Shown here: in pieces, positions 17,335-26,338 of the stretch
Numbering within the stretch: the first letter of the stretch is position 1
Layout of the letters: each line of letters starts with the position of its first letter
Assembly (NCBI GenBank): GCA_025210475.1
Contig: JAOARW010000053.1
Coordinates: 1-64,000 of the forward strand
Length of the DNA: 64,000 bases
Source of the DNA: Carboxylicivirga sp.
GTDB lineage: Bacteria; Bacteroidota; Bacteroidia; Bacteroidales; Marinilabiliaceae
Reading direction: 5' to 3'
Program-made: the position numbers and the translations under genes
The notes under the pieces: generated by a model
What the model was told of the DNA's origin: nothing
Seen by the model: the letters and a program-made list of their open reading frames with translations, nothing else
The model's database searches: none

Positions 17335-18783
17335 TTAAAACTCCGCTGTTTTTGGAGCGCGTGGGAAAGGAATCACGTCGCGGATGTTACCCATACCAGT
17401 AACAAATAACATCAAGCGTTCGAAACCTAAACCAAATCCACTGTGTTCAACAGAACCAAAACGGCGAGTATCAAGGTACCACCACATTTCTTCTGCCGGT
17501 ACATCCATCTCATTCATGCGCGTTACAAGTTTGTCGTAGTTTTCTTCACGCTGCGAACCTCCAATGATTTCACCAATCTGCGGGAACAATACATCCATTG
17601 CACGCACAGTTTTACCATCATCATTTTGCTTCATGTAGAAAGCTTTGATGTCTTTAGGATAATCGGTCAGGATCACCGGCTTCTTAAAGTGTTTCTCAAC
17701 CAGGTAACGCTCATGCTCCGACTGCAAATCACTACCAAATCCTTCGATTGGATATTTGAATTTACCTTTTTTATTAGGCTTTGAGTTTTTCAAAATATCA
17801 ATGGCTTCGGTGTATGGCAGACGGATAAAATCGTTGGCCAATACAAACTGAAGCTTTTCAATCAATTCCATTGAACGCTCATCGGCTTTCTTGTTCTTTT
17901 CTTCGTCTTGCAAACGCTTACTTAAGAATTGAAGATCATCCATGCAGTTGTCCAATGCATATTTGATCAGGTATTTCAGGAATTCCTCAGCCAAATTCAT
18001 GTTGTCGTCCAAATCATAGAAAGCCATCTCCGGCTCAATCATCCAGAATTCGGCCAGGTGGCGCGATGTATTCGAGTTTTCGGCACGGAAAGTAGGACCA
18101 AAAGTATAAATCTCACCCATTGCCAATGCTGCCAACTCACCTTCTAACTGACCAGAAACAGTCAGGTTAGTTGCTTTACCAAAGAAATCCTGTGTGTAAT
18201 CAATCTCACCCTCTTCGGTACGAGGCATGTTTTCATAGTCTAAAGTGGTGACTTTAAACATTTCACCGGCACCTTCAGCATCAGAGGCTGTGATAATTGG
18301 TGTATGAATGTTGATAAAACCTTTCTTGGTGTAGAATTCATGCACGGCAAAAATCATGGCGTGACGAATACGGGCAATCGCACCAAAAGTATTTGTTCTG
18401 TAACGAAGGTGCGCATTCTCGCGCAAGAATTCCAAAGTGTGTTTTTTAGGCTGAATAGGATACTTCTCAGGATCACAATCGCCAATTACTTCAATTTCCT
18501 TAGCTTGAATTTCAACACTCTGTCCGCTTCCTGCCGATTCGGTAATCTCGCCATTAATTGATACAGCTGCGCCTGTAGTAATGCGCTTTAGTATTTCCTC
18601 ATCAAAATTAGGCACATCAACCACTATCTGAATATTATGAATGCATGACCCGTCATTAAGTGCAATAAAATTAACTTGCTTATTACCTCGCTTGGTTCTT
18701 ACCCAACCTTTCACATTTGCTTGTGCACCAAAGTCTGTGCTTTTTAGCAGCTCAACAATTTTTGTTCGACGAATCTGTTCCAT
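17335..18783 (-). CDS. asnS: Asparaginyl-tRNA synthetase
   Basis: Charges tRNA-Asn with asparagine; cytoplasmic class IIb dimer. The N-terminal OB-fold anticodon-binding domain covers about residues 15-115 ([20 protein letters not shown]). Motif 2 is [20 protein letters not shown] and motif 3 [20 protein letters not shown], both diagnostic of the Asn/Asp group; the [11 protein letters not shown] form favours Asn over Asp. 482 residues is typical for Bacteroidota. A TAATTTTG -7 box (18818-18811, minus) lies 28 nt upstream of the start. The downstream terminator closes a monocistronic unit. Confidence 0.96.
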   Translation of the reverse strand: MEQIRRTKIVELLKSTDFGAQANVKGWVRTKRGNKQVNFIALNDGSCIHNIQIVVDVPNFDEEILKRITTGAAVSINGEITESAGSGQSVEIQAKEIEVIGDCDPEKYPIQPKKHTLEFLRENAHLRYRTNTFGAIARIRHAMIFAVHEFYTKKGFINIHTPIITASDAEGAGEMFKVTTLDYENMPRTEEGEIDYTQDFFGKATNLTVSGQLEGELAALAMGEIYTFGPTFRAENSNTSRHLAEFWMIEPEMAFYDLDDNMNLAEEFLKYLIKYALDNCMDDLQFLSKRLQDEEKNKKADERSMELIEKLQFVLANDFIRLPYTEAIDILKNSKPNKKGKFKYPIEGFGSDLQSEHERYLVEKHFKKPVILTDYPKDIKAFYMKQNDDGKTVRAMDVLFPQIGEIIGGSQREENYDKLVTRMNEMDVPAEEMWWYLDTRRFGSVEHSGFGLGFERLMLFVTGMGNIRDVIPFPRAPKTAEF

Positions 18784-18897
18784 TTTTATTTCTTTTTACA
18801 TTCAGGCTTGCAAAATTAATGATTTGTTTTTATTGAGCGTTAACTCATTGGTTAAATGCAAGTGAATTGAGTGTTTTTCTGTCAATTTGCGCATAAA

Positions 18898-18926
18898 AAA
18901 AGGTGACTCATAGCGAATCACCTTTT
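18898..18926 (-). terminator. Terminator of the T9SS-type secreted protein gene
   Basis: Perfect 9-bp stem AAAAGGTGA (18898-18906) and TCACCTTTT (18918-18926), followed on the minus strand by a U-run. Confidence 0.85.
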
Positions 18927-18946
18927 CAAATATCATTTTATACTGA

Positions 18947-19732
18947 TTATTTCTTTGTGAATCGTTCCATTTTGTTGTCGTAATTAATATAGTAACGACC
19001 TTTTTCAATACCCGATACATTAACTTCCGCTCCATAGCCTTTGAATACAATTCCTCCGTATTCGTCGTAAATCTCGTATAATGTAGGGGATGAAAAATTA
19101 ATGGTACTAACAATTTTATTTGGTCCGAAGCTGACTATCTCTTTCTCAGAAATACTTTTAACCTCTTTGGAGTAGCGAGGCTTGTTTCTGTAATCAACCT
19201 GCTTGATTCTGAATTTATTTTCGCCACTGTGTTTACGAACTGTTACATTGTAAGAGTTAGGGCTGTTTGAGCCATTGCCTTCAACTTCTCCAACTTTTAC
19301 CCATTTGTTCCAGCGATATTGCTCCACAATAAAAGGTAAGGCACCCGATTCTTTACTGGTTGTCCAGCTCAACTGATCACCACTAACATTCATCTCAGCG
19401 ATTTCGAATGTGGCTCTGGCATTTAATACTTCAGGATTCAGAACTTTTGGTTCGCATCCATCTTTGTATTTTATGCCAACAATAATTGGCTGGCCAATAA
19501 TAAACTGAAATACTCCTAAGTCAATCTCGAAAGCACTGGAGTTTATCTCATCGGTTGTGGTTTGTCCGTTTACAGTTACCTCATAAACACAAAATCCAAC
19601 ACCGGAAGCAGCAAATGGATTCTTCACATAAAGGTTCTCACCTTGAAATGTACCTTTCAGCTCAATTTCACCTGCGTGAGCACTAATTATGGTTAAAACC
19701 GAAGCAAAGAAAATTAAAATTGTCTGTTTCAT
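18947..19732 (-). CDS. Secreted protein with type IX secretion-like C-terminal domain
   Basis: 261 residues beginning with a signal peptide (1-20, ends ISAHA). Residues ~25-110 form a beta-rich domain of unknown type, followed by a fibronectin-III-like stretch (about 112-190: LSWTTSKESGALPFIVEQY, KFRIKQVDYRNKPRYS). The last ~70 residues (YEIYDEYGGIVFKGYG, VNVSGIEKGRYYINYDNK) match the pattern of the type A sorting domain recognised by the Bacteroidota type IX secretion system: IYD-x-G-x-(V/I), then (V/I)xVSxLxxGxYxI. It is likely exported and attached to or released from the surface. Function is unknown. Monocistronic. Confidence 0.7.
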   Translation of the reverse strand: MKQTILIFFASVLTIISAHAGEIELKGTFQGENLYVKNPFAASGVGFCVYEVTVNGQTTTDEINSSAFEIDLGVFQFIIGQPIIVGIKYKDGCEPKVLNPEVLNARATFEIAEMNVSGDQLSWTTSKESGALPFIVEQYRWNKWVKVGEVEGNGSNSPNSYNVTVRKHSGENKFRIKQVDYRNKPRYSKEVKSISEKEIVSFGPNKIVSTINFSSPTLYEIYDEYGGIVFKGYGAEVNVSGIEKGRYYINYDNKMERFTKK

Positions 19733-19855
19733 TTAGGCTAGACTCAATTAGTTATATTTTGGAAAACGCAATTTATAAAATTAGACTCATATAGCAAAAA
19801 AATCATTCGGAACCTCTGAAAAAATCCACGACTGAACATATTTCTTTGATTAAAA

Positions 19856-21724
19856 TCAATTTATGGGCGGTTCAACCCAATCGCCATTTTCTTTTATCAG
19901 GTTAATGAGTTCTTCAACAGCTTGCTCGCGAGGCAGGTTACGTTTGATTAAATCACGCTTTTTGAACAGGCTCACGGTGTCAGGTCCCGAACCAATGTAT
20001 CCATAGTCAGCATCAGCCATTTCGCCTACGCCGTTAACCACACAGCCCATCACCGCAACTTTTAATCCTTTCAGGTGCGATGTTCGCTCTTTAACCTGTT
20101 TGGTGGTAGCCTGTAAATCGAATAATGTACGGCCACACCCAGGGCAGGAAATAAATTCTGTTTTAGTAAATCGAACCCTTGATGATTGCAATATTTCAAA
20201 CGAAGTACTGATTATTTCCTGATCTGAAATGCTTCCTTCATTACTTAAATACAAACCGTCGGCAAAACCATCGAGAAATAAAATGCCGGCATCGGCCGCC
20301 GATTTAATCTGGAAATTCTCCACTTCGTCTTCTTGATAATAATTATTAAGAACAACGGGATGACTTAAGCCTGCCTGATTTAATTTAAAAAAGAATGCTC
20401 GTTGCTCTACCGGTCGGTTAATGTGATCGGAATGAAGCAAGATTATTATGTTTTTATTCTCCTTTAAGCAATTGATTACTTCATCTGAAAGTTGCGGATA
20501 AGAAATAGCCAGGAAGCAAGTTGAAGGCAATTCTGGCGTCGTTAACAGTTCATTCGCATCTAATATGGGATAGGTATTCGAAGATGTGTTGGCTGTTTTC
20601 CACGCTGCAAAAGGGATAATGTATTTCTGGTAGTGGTTTTTAATGTCTTCGGGTAATTCAATAAACTGGTAATCGGCTTTTTGTCCTTTGCCCCGAAGAG
20701 TTTGCATTGCATCGGCAATGACAACTGGAACATGATCGCCTCCAAAGTTCAACACCGAATGAGATTTCCTGCGATTAAATTCAAAAGGAGTATAATCCTG
20801 CACAGAAACAGTATTAATTTCCTGATGATTGCTTCGGGCAGTGATGTAATTTACCAGTTTACTGGCCACCGGCACTTCTTTTTCAGGATCTTCGGTTAAT
20901 GATACCCGGATGGTGTCGCCCAGCCCATCGACCAAAAGAGCACCTGAACCTACGGCCGATTTAATGCGACCTTCGTCTTCGCTTCCGGCTTCGGTAACAC
21001 CGAGGTGAAGCGGGTAATTCATGTTTTCTTTTTTCATGGCGACCACCAATAAACGCACCGTATGTACCATAATGCGGGTATTGCTGGCTTTGATGCTGAG
21101 GACAATATCTCTGAAATCCAGCTCTTCACACATTCTCAGGTATTCCATGCAGGCTTCAACCATGCCTTGTGGTGTATCTCCATAGCGACTCATGATGCGG
21201 TCGGATAAGGAGCCGTGATTGGTACCCACACGAATGGATGTGCCGTATTCTTTGCAAACATTGAGGAAGGAGCTGAGTTTATCCTTTGCCAATTCAAGGT
21301 CTTGCTGATACTGCTCGTCTGTGTAGTCGAGGTTAAATTTTTTGGCGCCCCCCGAAAAGTTACCGGGATTGATGCGTACTTTCTCAACATTGGAAGCAGC
21401 TACTTTGGCCGCATTCGGATTAAAATGGATATCAGCAACCAATGGTTGGATGTAACCTTTATCGCGAATGATTTTTTTTACATCTGCCAATGTATGTGCT
21501 TCGCTACGGCCCTGGGTTGTAATTCGAACAATGTCGGCACCTGCGTCGCAAATGCTCATCACCTGCTGGGCTGTTGCTTCTGCATCGAGGGAGTTGGTGG
21601 TGGTCATCGATTGAATCTGAATGGGGCTGTTGCCTCCAATGTTTTTCGTACCGACTTTCACTTTTCTGGTTGGATTGCGATGGTAATTAAACAGGTCTTC
21701 GCAATATAATGACTCTTGTGACAT
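19856..21724 (-). CDS. ispG: 4-hydroxy-3-methylbut-2-enyl diphosphate synthase (flavodoxin/ferredoxin)
   Basis: IspG (GcpE) makes HMBPP from MEcPP in the non-mevalonate isoprenoid pathway using a 4Fe-4S cluster. The TIM-barrel half starts near the N-terminus (KVGTKNIGGNSPIQIQSMTT, DIVRITTQGRSEA). A large insertion of about 250 residues separates it from the cluster domain, which carries CPGCG (about residue 525) and GCVVNGVGE. This three-domain form, 620 rather than ~370 residues, is known from Bacteroidota, Chlamydia and plants. I prefer the start at 21724 (MSQESLYCED) over an in-frame ATG at 21745, because a minus-strand TACTTTTG -7 box at 21764-21757 would leave almost no leader for the longer form. 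Confidence 0.95.
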   Translation of the reverse strand: MSQESLYCEDLFNYHRNPTRKVKVGTKNIGGNSPIQIQSMTTTNSLDAEATAQQVMSICDAGADIVRITTQGRSEAHTLADVKKIIRDKGYIQPLVADIHFNPNAAKVAASNVEKVRINPGNFSGGAKKFNLDYTDEQYQQDLELAKDKLSSFLNVCKEYGTSIRVGTNHGSLSDRIMSRYGDTPQGMVEACMEYLRMCEELDFRDIVLSIKASNTRIMVHTVRLLVVAMKKENMNYPLHLGVTEAGSEDEGRIKSAVGSGALLVDGLGDTIRVSLTEDPEKEVPVASKLVNYITARSNHQEINTVSVQDYTPFEFNRRKSHSVLNFGGDHVPVVIADAMQTLRGKGQKADYQFIELPEDIKNHYQKYIIPFAAWKTANTSSNTYPILDANELLTTPELPSTCFLAISYPQLSDEVINCLKENKNIIILLHSDHINRPVEQRAFFFKLNQAGLSHPVVLNNYYQEDEVENFQIKSAADAGILFLDGFADGLYLSNEGSISDQEIISTSFEILQSSRVRFTKTEFISCPGCGRTLFDLQATTKQVKERTSHLKGLKVAVMGCVVNGVGEMADADYGYIGSGPDTVSLFKKRDLIKRNLPREQAVEELINLIKENGDWVEPPIN

Positions 21725-21756
21725 TGTTCTGATTTGTTGATTCATTGAAATTAATG

Positions 21757-21764
21757 CAAAAGTA
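21757..21764 (-). promoter_or_regulatory. Probable -7 box for ispG
   Basis: Minus-strand TACTTTTG fits TAnnTTTG. The -33 side has only GAAA/TTTCG at the right distance, so the match is half. It bears on the choice of the ispG start. Confidence 0.45.
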
Positions 21765-21849
21765 GCTATTAATGTTCATTTCGAAACTTTTCGTCATAAG
21801 GATTGATAAACTATTCACTACAGGACACTGACTAAAAGTTAGCGAACTA

Positions 21850-21878
21850 TTGGAATTAATAATCAATTATTAATTTTG
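21850..21878 (+). promoter_or_regulatory. Probable promoter of gldA
   Basis: TTG (21850-21852), 18-nt spacer, TAATTTTG (21871-21878), 20 nt before the start codon. The -7 box is exact, the -33 partial. Confidence 0.45.
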
Positions 21879-21898
21879 GGTCATAAATCTGATTCATT

Positions 21899-22801
21899 AT
21901 GTCGATCGTTGTTAAGGATGTTATAAAAACTTTTGGAAGCCAGAAAGCGCTTAAGGGTGTTTCGTTTGCTATCTCTACCGGTGAGATTGTTGGTTTTTTA
22001 GGACCTAATGGAGCCGGTAAATCAACGATGATGAAGATTATCTCGGGTTTGCTTCCTCAGTCTGATGGAGAAGTGGAAGTGTGCGGCATCAGTAATACAG
22101 AATATAATGAGAATTTTCGGCGAAAAATAGGCTACTTGCCTGAGCACAATCCGCTTTACCTGGATATGTATGTGAAGGAATACCTGATGATGGTGGCGGC
22201 TTTGTATAAGTTACCCAATAGAAAGCAGCGTGTGGCCGAAATGGTGGAGTTAACCGGTTTGCAGCTAGAGCAAAGCAAGAAAATAGGTAGCTTGTCTAAG
22301 GGGTATCGTCAACGGGTTGGTTTGGCACAGGCGCTTATTCATGATCCGGAGGTGTTGATTTTAGATGAGCCCACAACCGGACTCGATCCGAACCAGATAT
22401 TGGAGATTCGGAATTTGATTAAACGCGTGGGGCAAGAAAAAACAGTGATGATTAGTACCCACATTATGCAAGAGGTGGAGGCCATTTGTGAGCGGGTGAT
22501 TATTCTTAACCGTGGCGATTTAGTGGTTGATCATCCTTCAACCGATTTATCAGCACTGCAAAGTGGTGGCAACTCAGTTTTTGTTGAGTTCAATAAACAA
22601 ACGGATGTTGATGCACTCACAAAAATTGAAGGCGTGGAGACGGTTAATCAGAAATCGTCAACAGAATATGAAATAAAGGCAGAAGGCGAAATTCGCGAAC
22701 ACCTATTTAATTACGCCGTCAAAAATGATTTGTGCATTTTAACAATGATGCAGCAGGAACACAGTCTTGAGAGCGTTTTTCATGGCTTAACCCGGGAGTA
22801 A
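21899..22801 (+). CDS. gldA: ABC transporter ATP-binding protein, GldA-like
   Basis: 300-residue ATPase with Walker A GPNGAGKST (35-43), Q-loop region, signature LSKGY (132-136), Walker B VLILDEP (152-158) and the H-loop STH near 191. Sequence character and length match the gliding-motility ATPase GldA of Bacteroidota, which works with membrane partners GldF and GldG. Those partners are not beside it here, so the symbol is by similarity; it could serve another DrrA-type exporter. The C-terminal ~80 residues are the accessory domain of this class. It converges on pdxH with only 9 bp between stop codons and no terminator in the gap. Confidence 0.8.
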   Translation: MSIVVKDVIKTFGSQKALKGVSFAISTGEIVGFLGPNGAGKSTMMKIISGLLPQSDGEVEVCGISNTEYNENFRRKIGYLPEHNPLYLDMYVKEYLMMVAALYKLPNRKQRVAEMVELTGLQLEQSKKIGSLSKGYRQRVGLAQALIHDPEVLILDEPTTGLDPNQILEIRNLIKRVGQEKTVMISTHIMQEVEAICERVIILNRGDLVVDHPSTDLSALQSGGNSVFVEFNKQTDVDALTKIEGVETVNQKSSTEYEIKAEGEIREHLFNYAVKNDLCILTMMQQEHSLESVFHGLTRE

Positions 22802-22810
22802 TACGGTTAT

Positions 22811-23452
22811 TTACGGTGCCAGTTGACGAATTTTCCACTCGTTCTTTTCCAAATAATACTGAAAGCGATCGTGCATGCGATTTGTACGGCCCTGCCAGAA
22901 TTCTATCGTTACAGGTTTTATAAGATAGCCGCCCCAATGCTTCGGTCGAGGAATCTTTTGATCTTTGTAGTGTTGTTCCAACTTTGAGTATTCAGAAAGT
23001 AAGTCGTCATCTTTTTGTACGATTGAACTCTGATTGGAAGCCCAGGCTCCCAGCTGACTCTCGCGCGGACGGGATTGAAAATAGTCATCGGATTGTTGCG
23101 CACTAACTTTTTCGATTTTGCCTCTAATGCGCACCTGACGTTCCAGTTCGGGCCAAAAAAAGTTGAGGGCAGCTTTAGGCGAATGGTTCATTTCTTGTCC
23201 TTTTTCGCTTTCGTAGTTGGTGAAAAATACGAAACCATCATCACTCACATCTTTTAGTAAAACAATCCGGCAATTCGGCATCAGATCAGCATCAACTGTT
23301 GCCAGTGTTACAGCTGTTGGCAAGTTGCACTCAGCCTTTATGGCTTCATTTAGCCAATTATTGAATTGAACAACAGGATCGTTGTTTAAATCGTCTTTAT
23401 TTAAATTACCTTTTTGGTAGTGTTCCCTTATATCCGCCAACTTATTCATCAT
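22811..23452 (-). CDS. pdxH: Pyridoxamine 5'-phosphate oxidase
   Basis: FMN-dependent enzyme that oxidises pyridoxine or pyridoxamine phosphate to pyridoxal phosphate. 213 residues, normal. Family signatures: NCRIVLLKDVSDDGFVFFTN (FMN contact), the RESQLGAWASNQSS segment, and the C-terminal signature (PVTIEFWQGRTNRMHDR, then WKIRQLAP). The start at 23452 has two adjacent Met codons (MMNKLADIREHY). It is convergent with gldA and divergent from the cobalamin adenosyltransferase, so likely monocistronic. Confidence 0.96.
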   Translation of the reverse strand: MMNKLADIREHYQKGNLNKDDLNNDPVVQFNNWLNEAIKAECNLPTAVTLATVDADLMPNCRIVLLKDVSDDGFVFFTNYESEKGQEMNHSPKAALNFFWPELERQVRIRGKIEKVSAQQSDDYFQSRPRESQLGAWASNQSSIVQKDDDLLSEYSKLEQHYKDQKIPRPKHWGGYLIKPVTIEFWQGRTNRMHDRFQYYLEKNEWKIRQLAP

Positions 23453-23580
23453 CTCATTTTTTGTAAAGGATAAACAAGAAGTAAAAAGTATTGTTTAACA
23501 AACAAAGAAAGGCTTTAAACTTTAGTTGCATAAACTTGTTTAGGTTCTGATTCTTATTGAAAACAAATACACGAACTGAA

Positions 23581-24150
23581 ATGAAAATATATACAAAAAC
23601 AGGCGATCGCGGCCAGACTGATCTTTTAGGTGGAGTACGGGTTAATAAAGATGATATACGGGTAGATGCCTATGGTACCTTTGATGAGGTTAATTCTTTT
23701 ATTGGACTACTGCGAGCGAAACTCGATCCGCAGCATGAATGGCAGGAGCGCCTTCACCTGGTGCAGGTTGAGCTGATGAATGTGATGAGTCATTTGGCAA
23801 CGCCGAGTGAATTCAAAGATAAGAATACCATGCCTTTGCCCGAAGATATGGATAAGTATTGCGAAAAATGGATTGATGAGGTTGAGGCTGGTTTAAGCAG
23901 TCGTTCCGACCACTTTATATTACCCGGTGGTAATGAGGTTTCGGCGCTTTGTCATGTGGTACGATCACAATTGCGCAAGGGGGAGCGTAAGTTAACAGCT
24001 TTGCACCGACAATACCCTGTTGAACGATCTATCTTGTTTTTTATTAATCGGCTGTCGGATTTGTTTTTTAGCCTTTCGCGGGCGGCAATGGAGGAAGCTC
24101 ACCTGACCGAAGAACGCTGGAAGGCCTTTTTGTATAAAAGAAGCAAGTAA
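23581..24150 (+). CDS. Cob(I)alamin adenosyltransferase, PduO type
   Basis: Transfers the adenosyl group of ATP to cob(I)alamin, making the B12 coenzyme; cytoplasmic trimer. The ATP-binding N-terminus is KIYTKTGDRGQTDLLGGVRV, and the C-terminal helix SRAAMEEAHLTEERW is characteristic; R and E residues of FDEVNSFIGLLRA line the site. I take the ATG at 23581 (189 residues) rather than one 24 nt upstream, since the family begins MKIYTKTGD. Its presence with the cobalamin riboswitch 2.5 kb downstream shows the organism uses, and probably salvages, B12. Confidence 0.93.
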   Translation: MKIYTKTGDRGQTDLLGGVRVNKDDIRVDAYGTFDEVNSFIGLLRAKLDPQHEWQERLHLVQVELMNVMSHLATPSEFKDKNTMPLPEDMDKYCEKWIDEVEAGLSSRSDHFILPGGNEVSALCHVVRSQLRKGERKLTALHRQYPVERSILFFINRLSDLFFSLSRAAMEEAHLTEERWKAFLYKRSK

Positions 24151-24187
24151 GCAAATTCAGATGCAATGTTGCCTTTAAGCTTTTTGC

Positions 24188-24195
24188 TACCTTTG
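24188..24195 (+). promoter_or_regulatory. Probable -7 box for rimM
   Basis: TACCTTTG fits TAnnTTTG, 17 nt before the rimM ATG. A TTG at 24169-24171 is 16 nt upstream, closer than usual. Confidence 0.4.
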
Positions 24196-24212
24196 TTGCA
24201 AAATTATAAGCA

Positions 24213-24731
24213 ATGATTGAAAAGCATACCTGCCGTCAGATAGGAGTAGTGGTTAAAACCCATGGCATAGCCGGAGAAGTTGTGATTCGTCTTTTTGACG
24301 AATTTTCCATTGATGATATGGATGCAGAATACGTGTTTCTGGATTTGGATGGTGGCTTGGTACCTTTTTATTTAGAAGAAGCCAGGGAGAAAAAGCAATC
24401 GGATGTTTTGGTAAAGCTGGAGCAGTTAAAAAGTGATGATGCAGCTTTACGTGTGATAGATGCACCTGTTTATGTTGAAAAATCAGAGCAGGAAGATAAT
24501 GAGGCTGATGCTCCATTTTCGGCCTATCAATTGGTGGGTTACGAGTGCCAGGCCGTGGGTCATGGTTCAATCGGTAAGATTGTAGCTGTGCAGGAGATCT
24601 CTAAAAATCCACTCTTCGAAATCGATAACAACGGAGAAGAATTGCTGATTCCGATTGTTGATCAATTTATTGCCGGCATTGACGACGAGCAACAGTTGGT
24701 AATCTTTGATTTGCCGGAAGGTTTGATCTAA
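24213..24731 (+). CDS. rimM: Ribosome maturation factor RimM
   Basis: Binds S19 and assists assembly of the 30S head. 172 residues: N-terminal barrel (IGVVVKTHGIAGEVVIRLF, about 9-27) and C-terminal PRC-barrel (about 95-172: YQLVGYECQAVGHGSIGKIV, LLIPIVDQFI). E. coli keeps rimM next to rpsP; here it is separated from rpsP by 9.4 kb and transcribed alone, with a terminator at 24762. Confidence 0.95.
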   Translation: MIEKHTCRQIGVVVKTHGIAGEVVIRLFDEFSIDDMDAEYVFLDLDGGLVPFYLEEAREKKQSDVLVKLEQLKSDDAALRVIDAPVYVEKSEQEDNEADAPFSAYQLVGYECQAVGHGSIGKIVAVQEISKNPLFEIDNNGEELLIPIVDQFIAGIDDEQQLVIFDLPEGLI

Positions 24732-24761
24732 TTTATTGGTATTTGGTAGTTAGTTGGTAAT

Positions 24762-24794
24762 CCGCTAAGCGCATGGAAGCGCTAAGCGGTTTTT
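24762..24794 (+). terminator. Strong terminator after rimM
   Basis: Eleven-position stem CCGCTAAGCGC (24762-24772) and GCGCTAAGCGG (24779-24789) with a single A-A mismatch, a 6-nt loop and TTTTT. The two arms are near-direct as well as inverted repeats because each is almost self-complementary. Confidence 0.9.
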
Positions 24795-24840
24795 GATATT
24801 CTCTGCTGATAGCCATTAACTAATTACGATCAGCTATTAA

Positions 24841-25260
24841 CTATATTCCTTCAAAAGAAGTAATTGCTTCACGCCATTCTGGCAATAACTCAAGTCCCTC
24901 TTCTGTTTTTTTGTTAAAGCCCACCATCACTGACTTGCAGCTGGCTTTAATCGTTTTTGAAGAATTACAAACCACCTGTTGCACCATTTGAAGACTCTTG
25001 TTGCCCAAGCTTGTAATGGTTGTTTGTACTTCCATGGAGTCTTTCAGGTAGATGGGCGATATAAAATCGGTATTGATATTAACAACGATTAGTGTTTCAT
25101 CGCCTTTTAAAATGGATGGCCCAAATACTTCATTCATGTAATGCATGCGACCTAGGTCAAAATATTCCTGGATGGTGGTGTTGTTAACATGACCCAAACC
25201 ATCAATATCGTTAAAGCGAACTTGAACAGGGGTACTATGTTTAAAAGTTGTTTCTTGCAT
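24841..25260 (-). CDS. Acyl-CoA thioesterase, hotdog fold (YbgC/FadM type)
   Basis: Small cytoplasmic thioesterase of the 4-hydroxybenzoyl-CoA thioesterase group. The signature VRFNDIDGLGHVNNTTIQEY carries the catalytic Asp (FNDID) followed by GHVNN. About 139 residues from the start I prefer (25260, MQETTFKHSTPVQVRFND); another ATG at 25278 adds six residues. The natural substrate (an acyl-CoA) cannot be told from sequence. It shares strand and neighbourhood with the Sua5/YrdC gene 50 nt upstream and may be co-transcribed with it. Confidence 0.85.
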   Translation of the reverse strand: MQETTFKHSTPVQVRFNDIDGLGHVNNTTIQEYFDLGRMHYMNEVFGPSILKGDETLIVVNINTDFISPIYLKDSMEVQTTITSLGNKSLQMVQQVVCNSSKTIKASCKSVMVGFNKKTEEGLELLPEWREAITSFEGI

Positions 25261-25310
25261 GTTGTAAGGCTTTTGCAATTAGCTACCAGTAAAAGAATTG
25301 CTGCTAAATA

Positions 25311-25874
25311 CTATTCTCGTATTATCGTTACTTGTCCGTCTTTTGCCAACTTAACAATGCTGGATGGTGCCGGATTTTTGGTTTCTTCCTGACGGAAATT
25401 AACAATGTAATCCACACCTTCTTTCACGGCTTCGCTCAATTCGCCAAAGTTTTGAGGCGATGGTTCACCACTGATATTGGCCGAGGTTGATACAATTGGT
25501 TTTTTAAAGCGGGCGCACAACTCTTTGGAGAACTGCTCTTCGGTAATGCGAATACCCACACTGCCATCTTCAGCCAGCAGGTTCGAAGCTAAATTCTTTG
25601 CGTCGTCGTATATAATGGTAAGTGGCTTAGTAGTCAGTTCAGCCATATCATATGCTACTTCAGGTATATCGTTAACGTAGCCTCCTAATTTTGCTGTATT
25701 ATCCAATAATACCAACATGCTTTTAGAATCGGCACGTTGTTTTAAATCGTAAATTCTTTTTACCGCATCGGCATTGGTCGCATCGCAGCCTATGCCCCAA
25801 ATGGTATCGGTTGGATAAAGGATGATGCCGCCTGAGCGCAACACCTCAAGTGCTTGTTTTAAGTCGTCGTGCAT
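25311..25874 (-). CDS. tsaC: L-threonylcarbamoyladenylate synthase (Sua5/YciO/YrdC/YwlC)
   Basis: Makes threonylcarbamoyl-AMP from threonine, bicarbonate and ATP, first step of the t6A37 modification of ANN-decoding tRNAs. 187 residues with the YrdC-domain signatures GGIILYPTDTIWGIGCDATN (about 14-33), the KQRADSK basic segment (45-51), and PIVSTSANISGEPSP (about 130-144). It lacks the C-terminal Sua5 domain, so it is the short TsaC-like form; a paralogue of YciO type is possible. Confidence 0.88.
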   Translation of the reverse strand: MHDDLKQALEVLRSGGIILYPTDTIWGIGCDATNADAVKRIYDLKQRADSKSMLVLLDNTAKLGGYVNDIPEVAYDMAELTTKPLTIIYDDAKNLASNLLAEDGSVGIRITEEQFSKELCARFKKPIVSTSANISGEPSPQNFGELSEAVKEGVDYIVNFRQEETKNPAPSSIVKLAKDGQVTIIRE

Positions 25875-26030
25875 GGTTATTTATTTTTGCACAAAAATAG
25901 AAAAAAGACTCGAAGTTGTCAGTCAATATAACTCGCATAGAAGGACATTGTGAAAAATGTAATGTTTTAAGAAATCAAAAAATGATTAAACAAAAACACT
26001 AATTTGATGAGTTTGCTAAGAAAAAAGATA

Positions 26031-26038
26031 TACATTTG
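26031..26038 (+). promoter_or_regulatory. -7 box driving the cobalamin riboswitch transcript
   Basis: TACATTTG is an exact TAnnTTTG. TTTG words upstream (26003-26006 and 26012-26015) are 24 and 15 nt away, neither ideal. Transcription would start near 26044, just ahead of the riboswitch. Confidence 0.5.
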
Positions 26039-26044
26039 CGTCGC

Positions 26045-26215
26045 ATTTTGGGTTTTGCATTTTATGCAATGAAAAGGGAATCCGATGAAAGTTCGGAGCT
26101 GTACCCGCAGCTGTAATCCTCTTTAAATGTTTTGATTTCTACACGCCACTGTCCGCCCGACCGGATGGGAAGGTTAATCAGAACGGGGAGAGCCAGAAGA
26201 CCTGCCTTTTATGCG
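26045..26215 (+). promoter_or_regulatory. Cobalamin (B12) riboswitch
   Basis: The conserved core is readable: AAAGGGAATCCGATGAAA then TTCGGAGCTGTACCCGC (about 26073-26107), the CTGTAATCC arm, the B12-box segment GCCACTG (26145-26151), GGGAAGG (26167-26173), and GAGCCAGAAGACCTGCC (26190-26206). Outer closing by GCAT (26057-26060) and ATGC (26211-26214) is possible. It precedes the TonB receptor at 26339. I see no U-tract terminator before the gene; a long-range stem GACAGTATTC (26217-26226) with GAATATTGTC (26291-26300) could be part of a translational expression platform. Binding of adenosylcobalamin is expected to shut the genes off. Confidence 0.95.
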
Positions 26216-26338
26216 CGACAGTATTCTTTGCTTTCGGGATAAAAGCGAGATGAAGGCTCCGGCCATTCATGTATTATTATCTGCCGTACGGAATATTGTC
26301 TGTTAGTAAGCTTTTTAATTACTTAATAGACAAATAGA

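Noticed and set aside
26045..26215. A tRNA or T-box in the structured leader at 26 kb
   Set aside because: No cloverleaf or T-box sequence; the conserved boxes are those of the cobalamin riboswitch.
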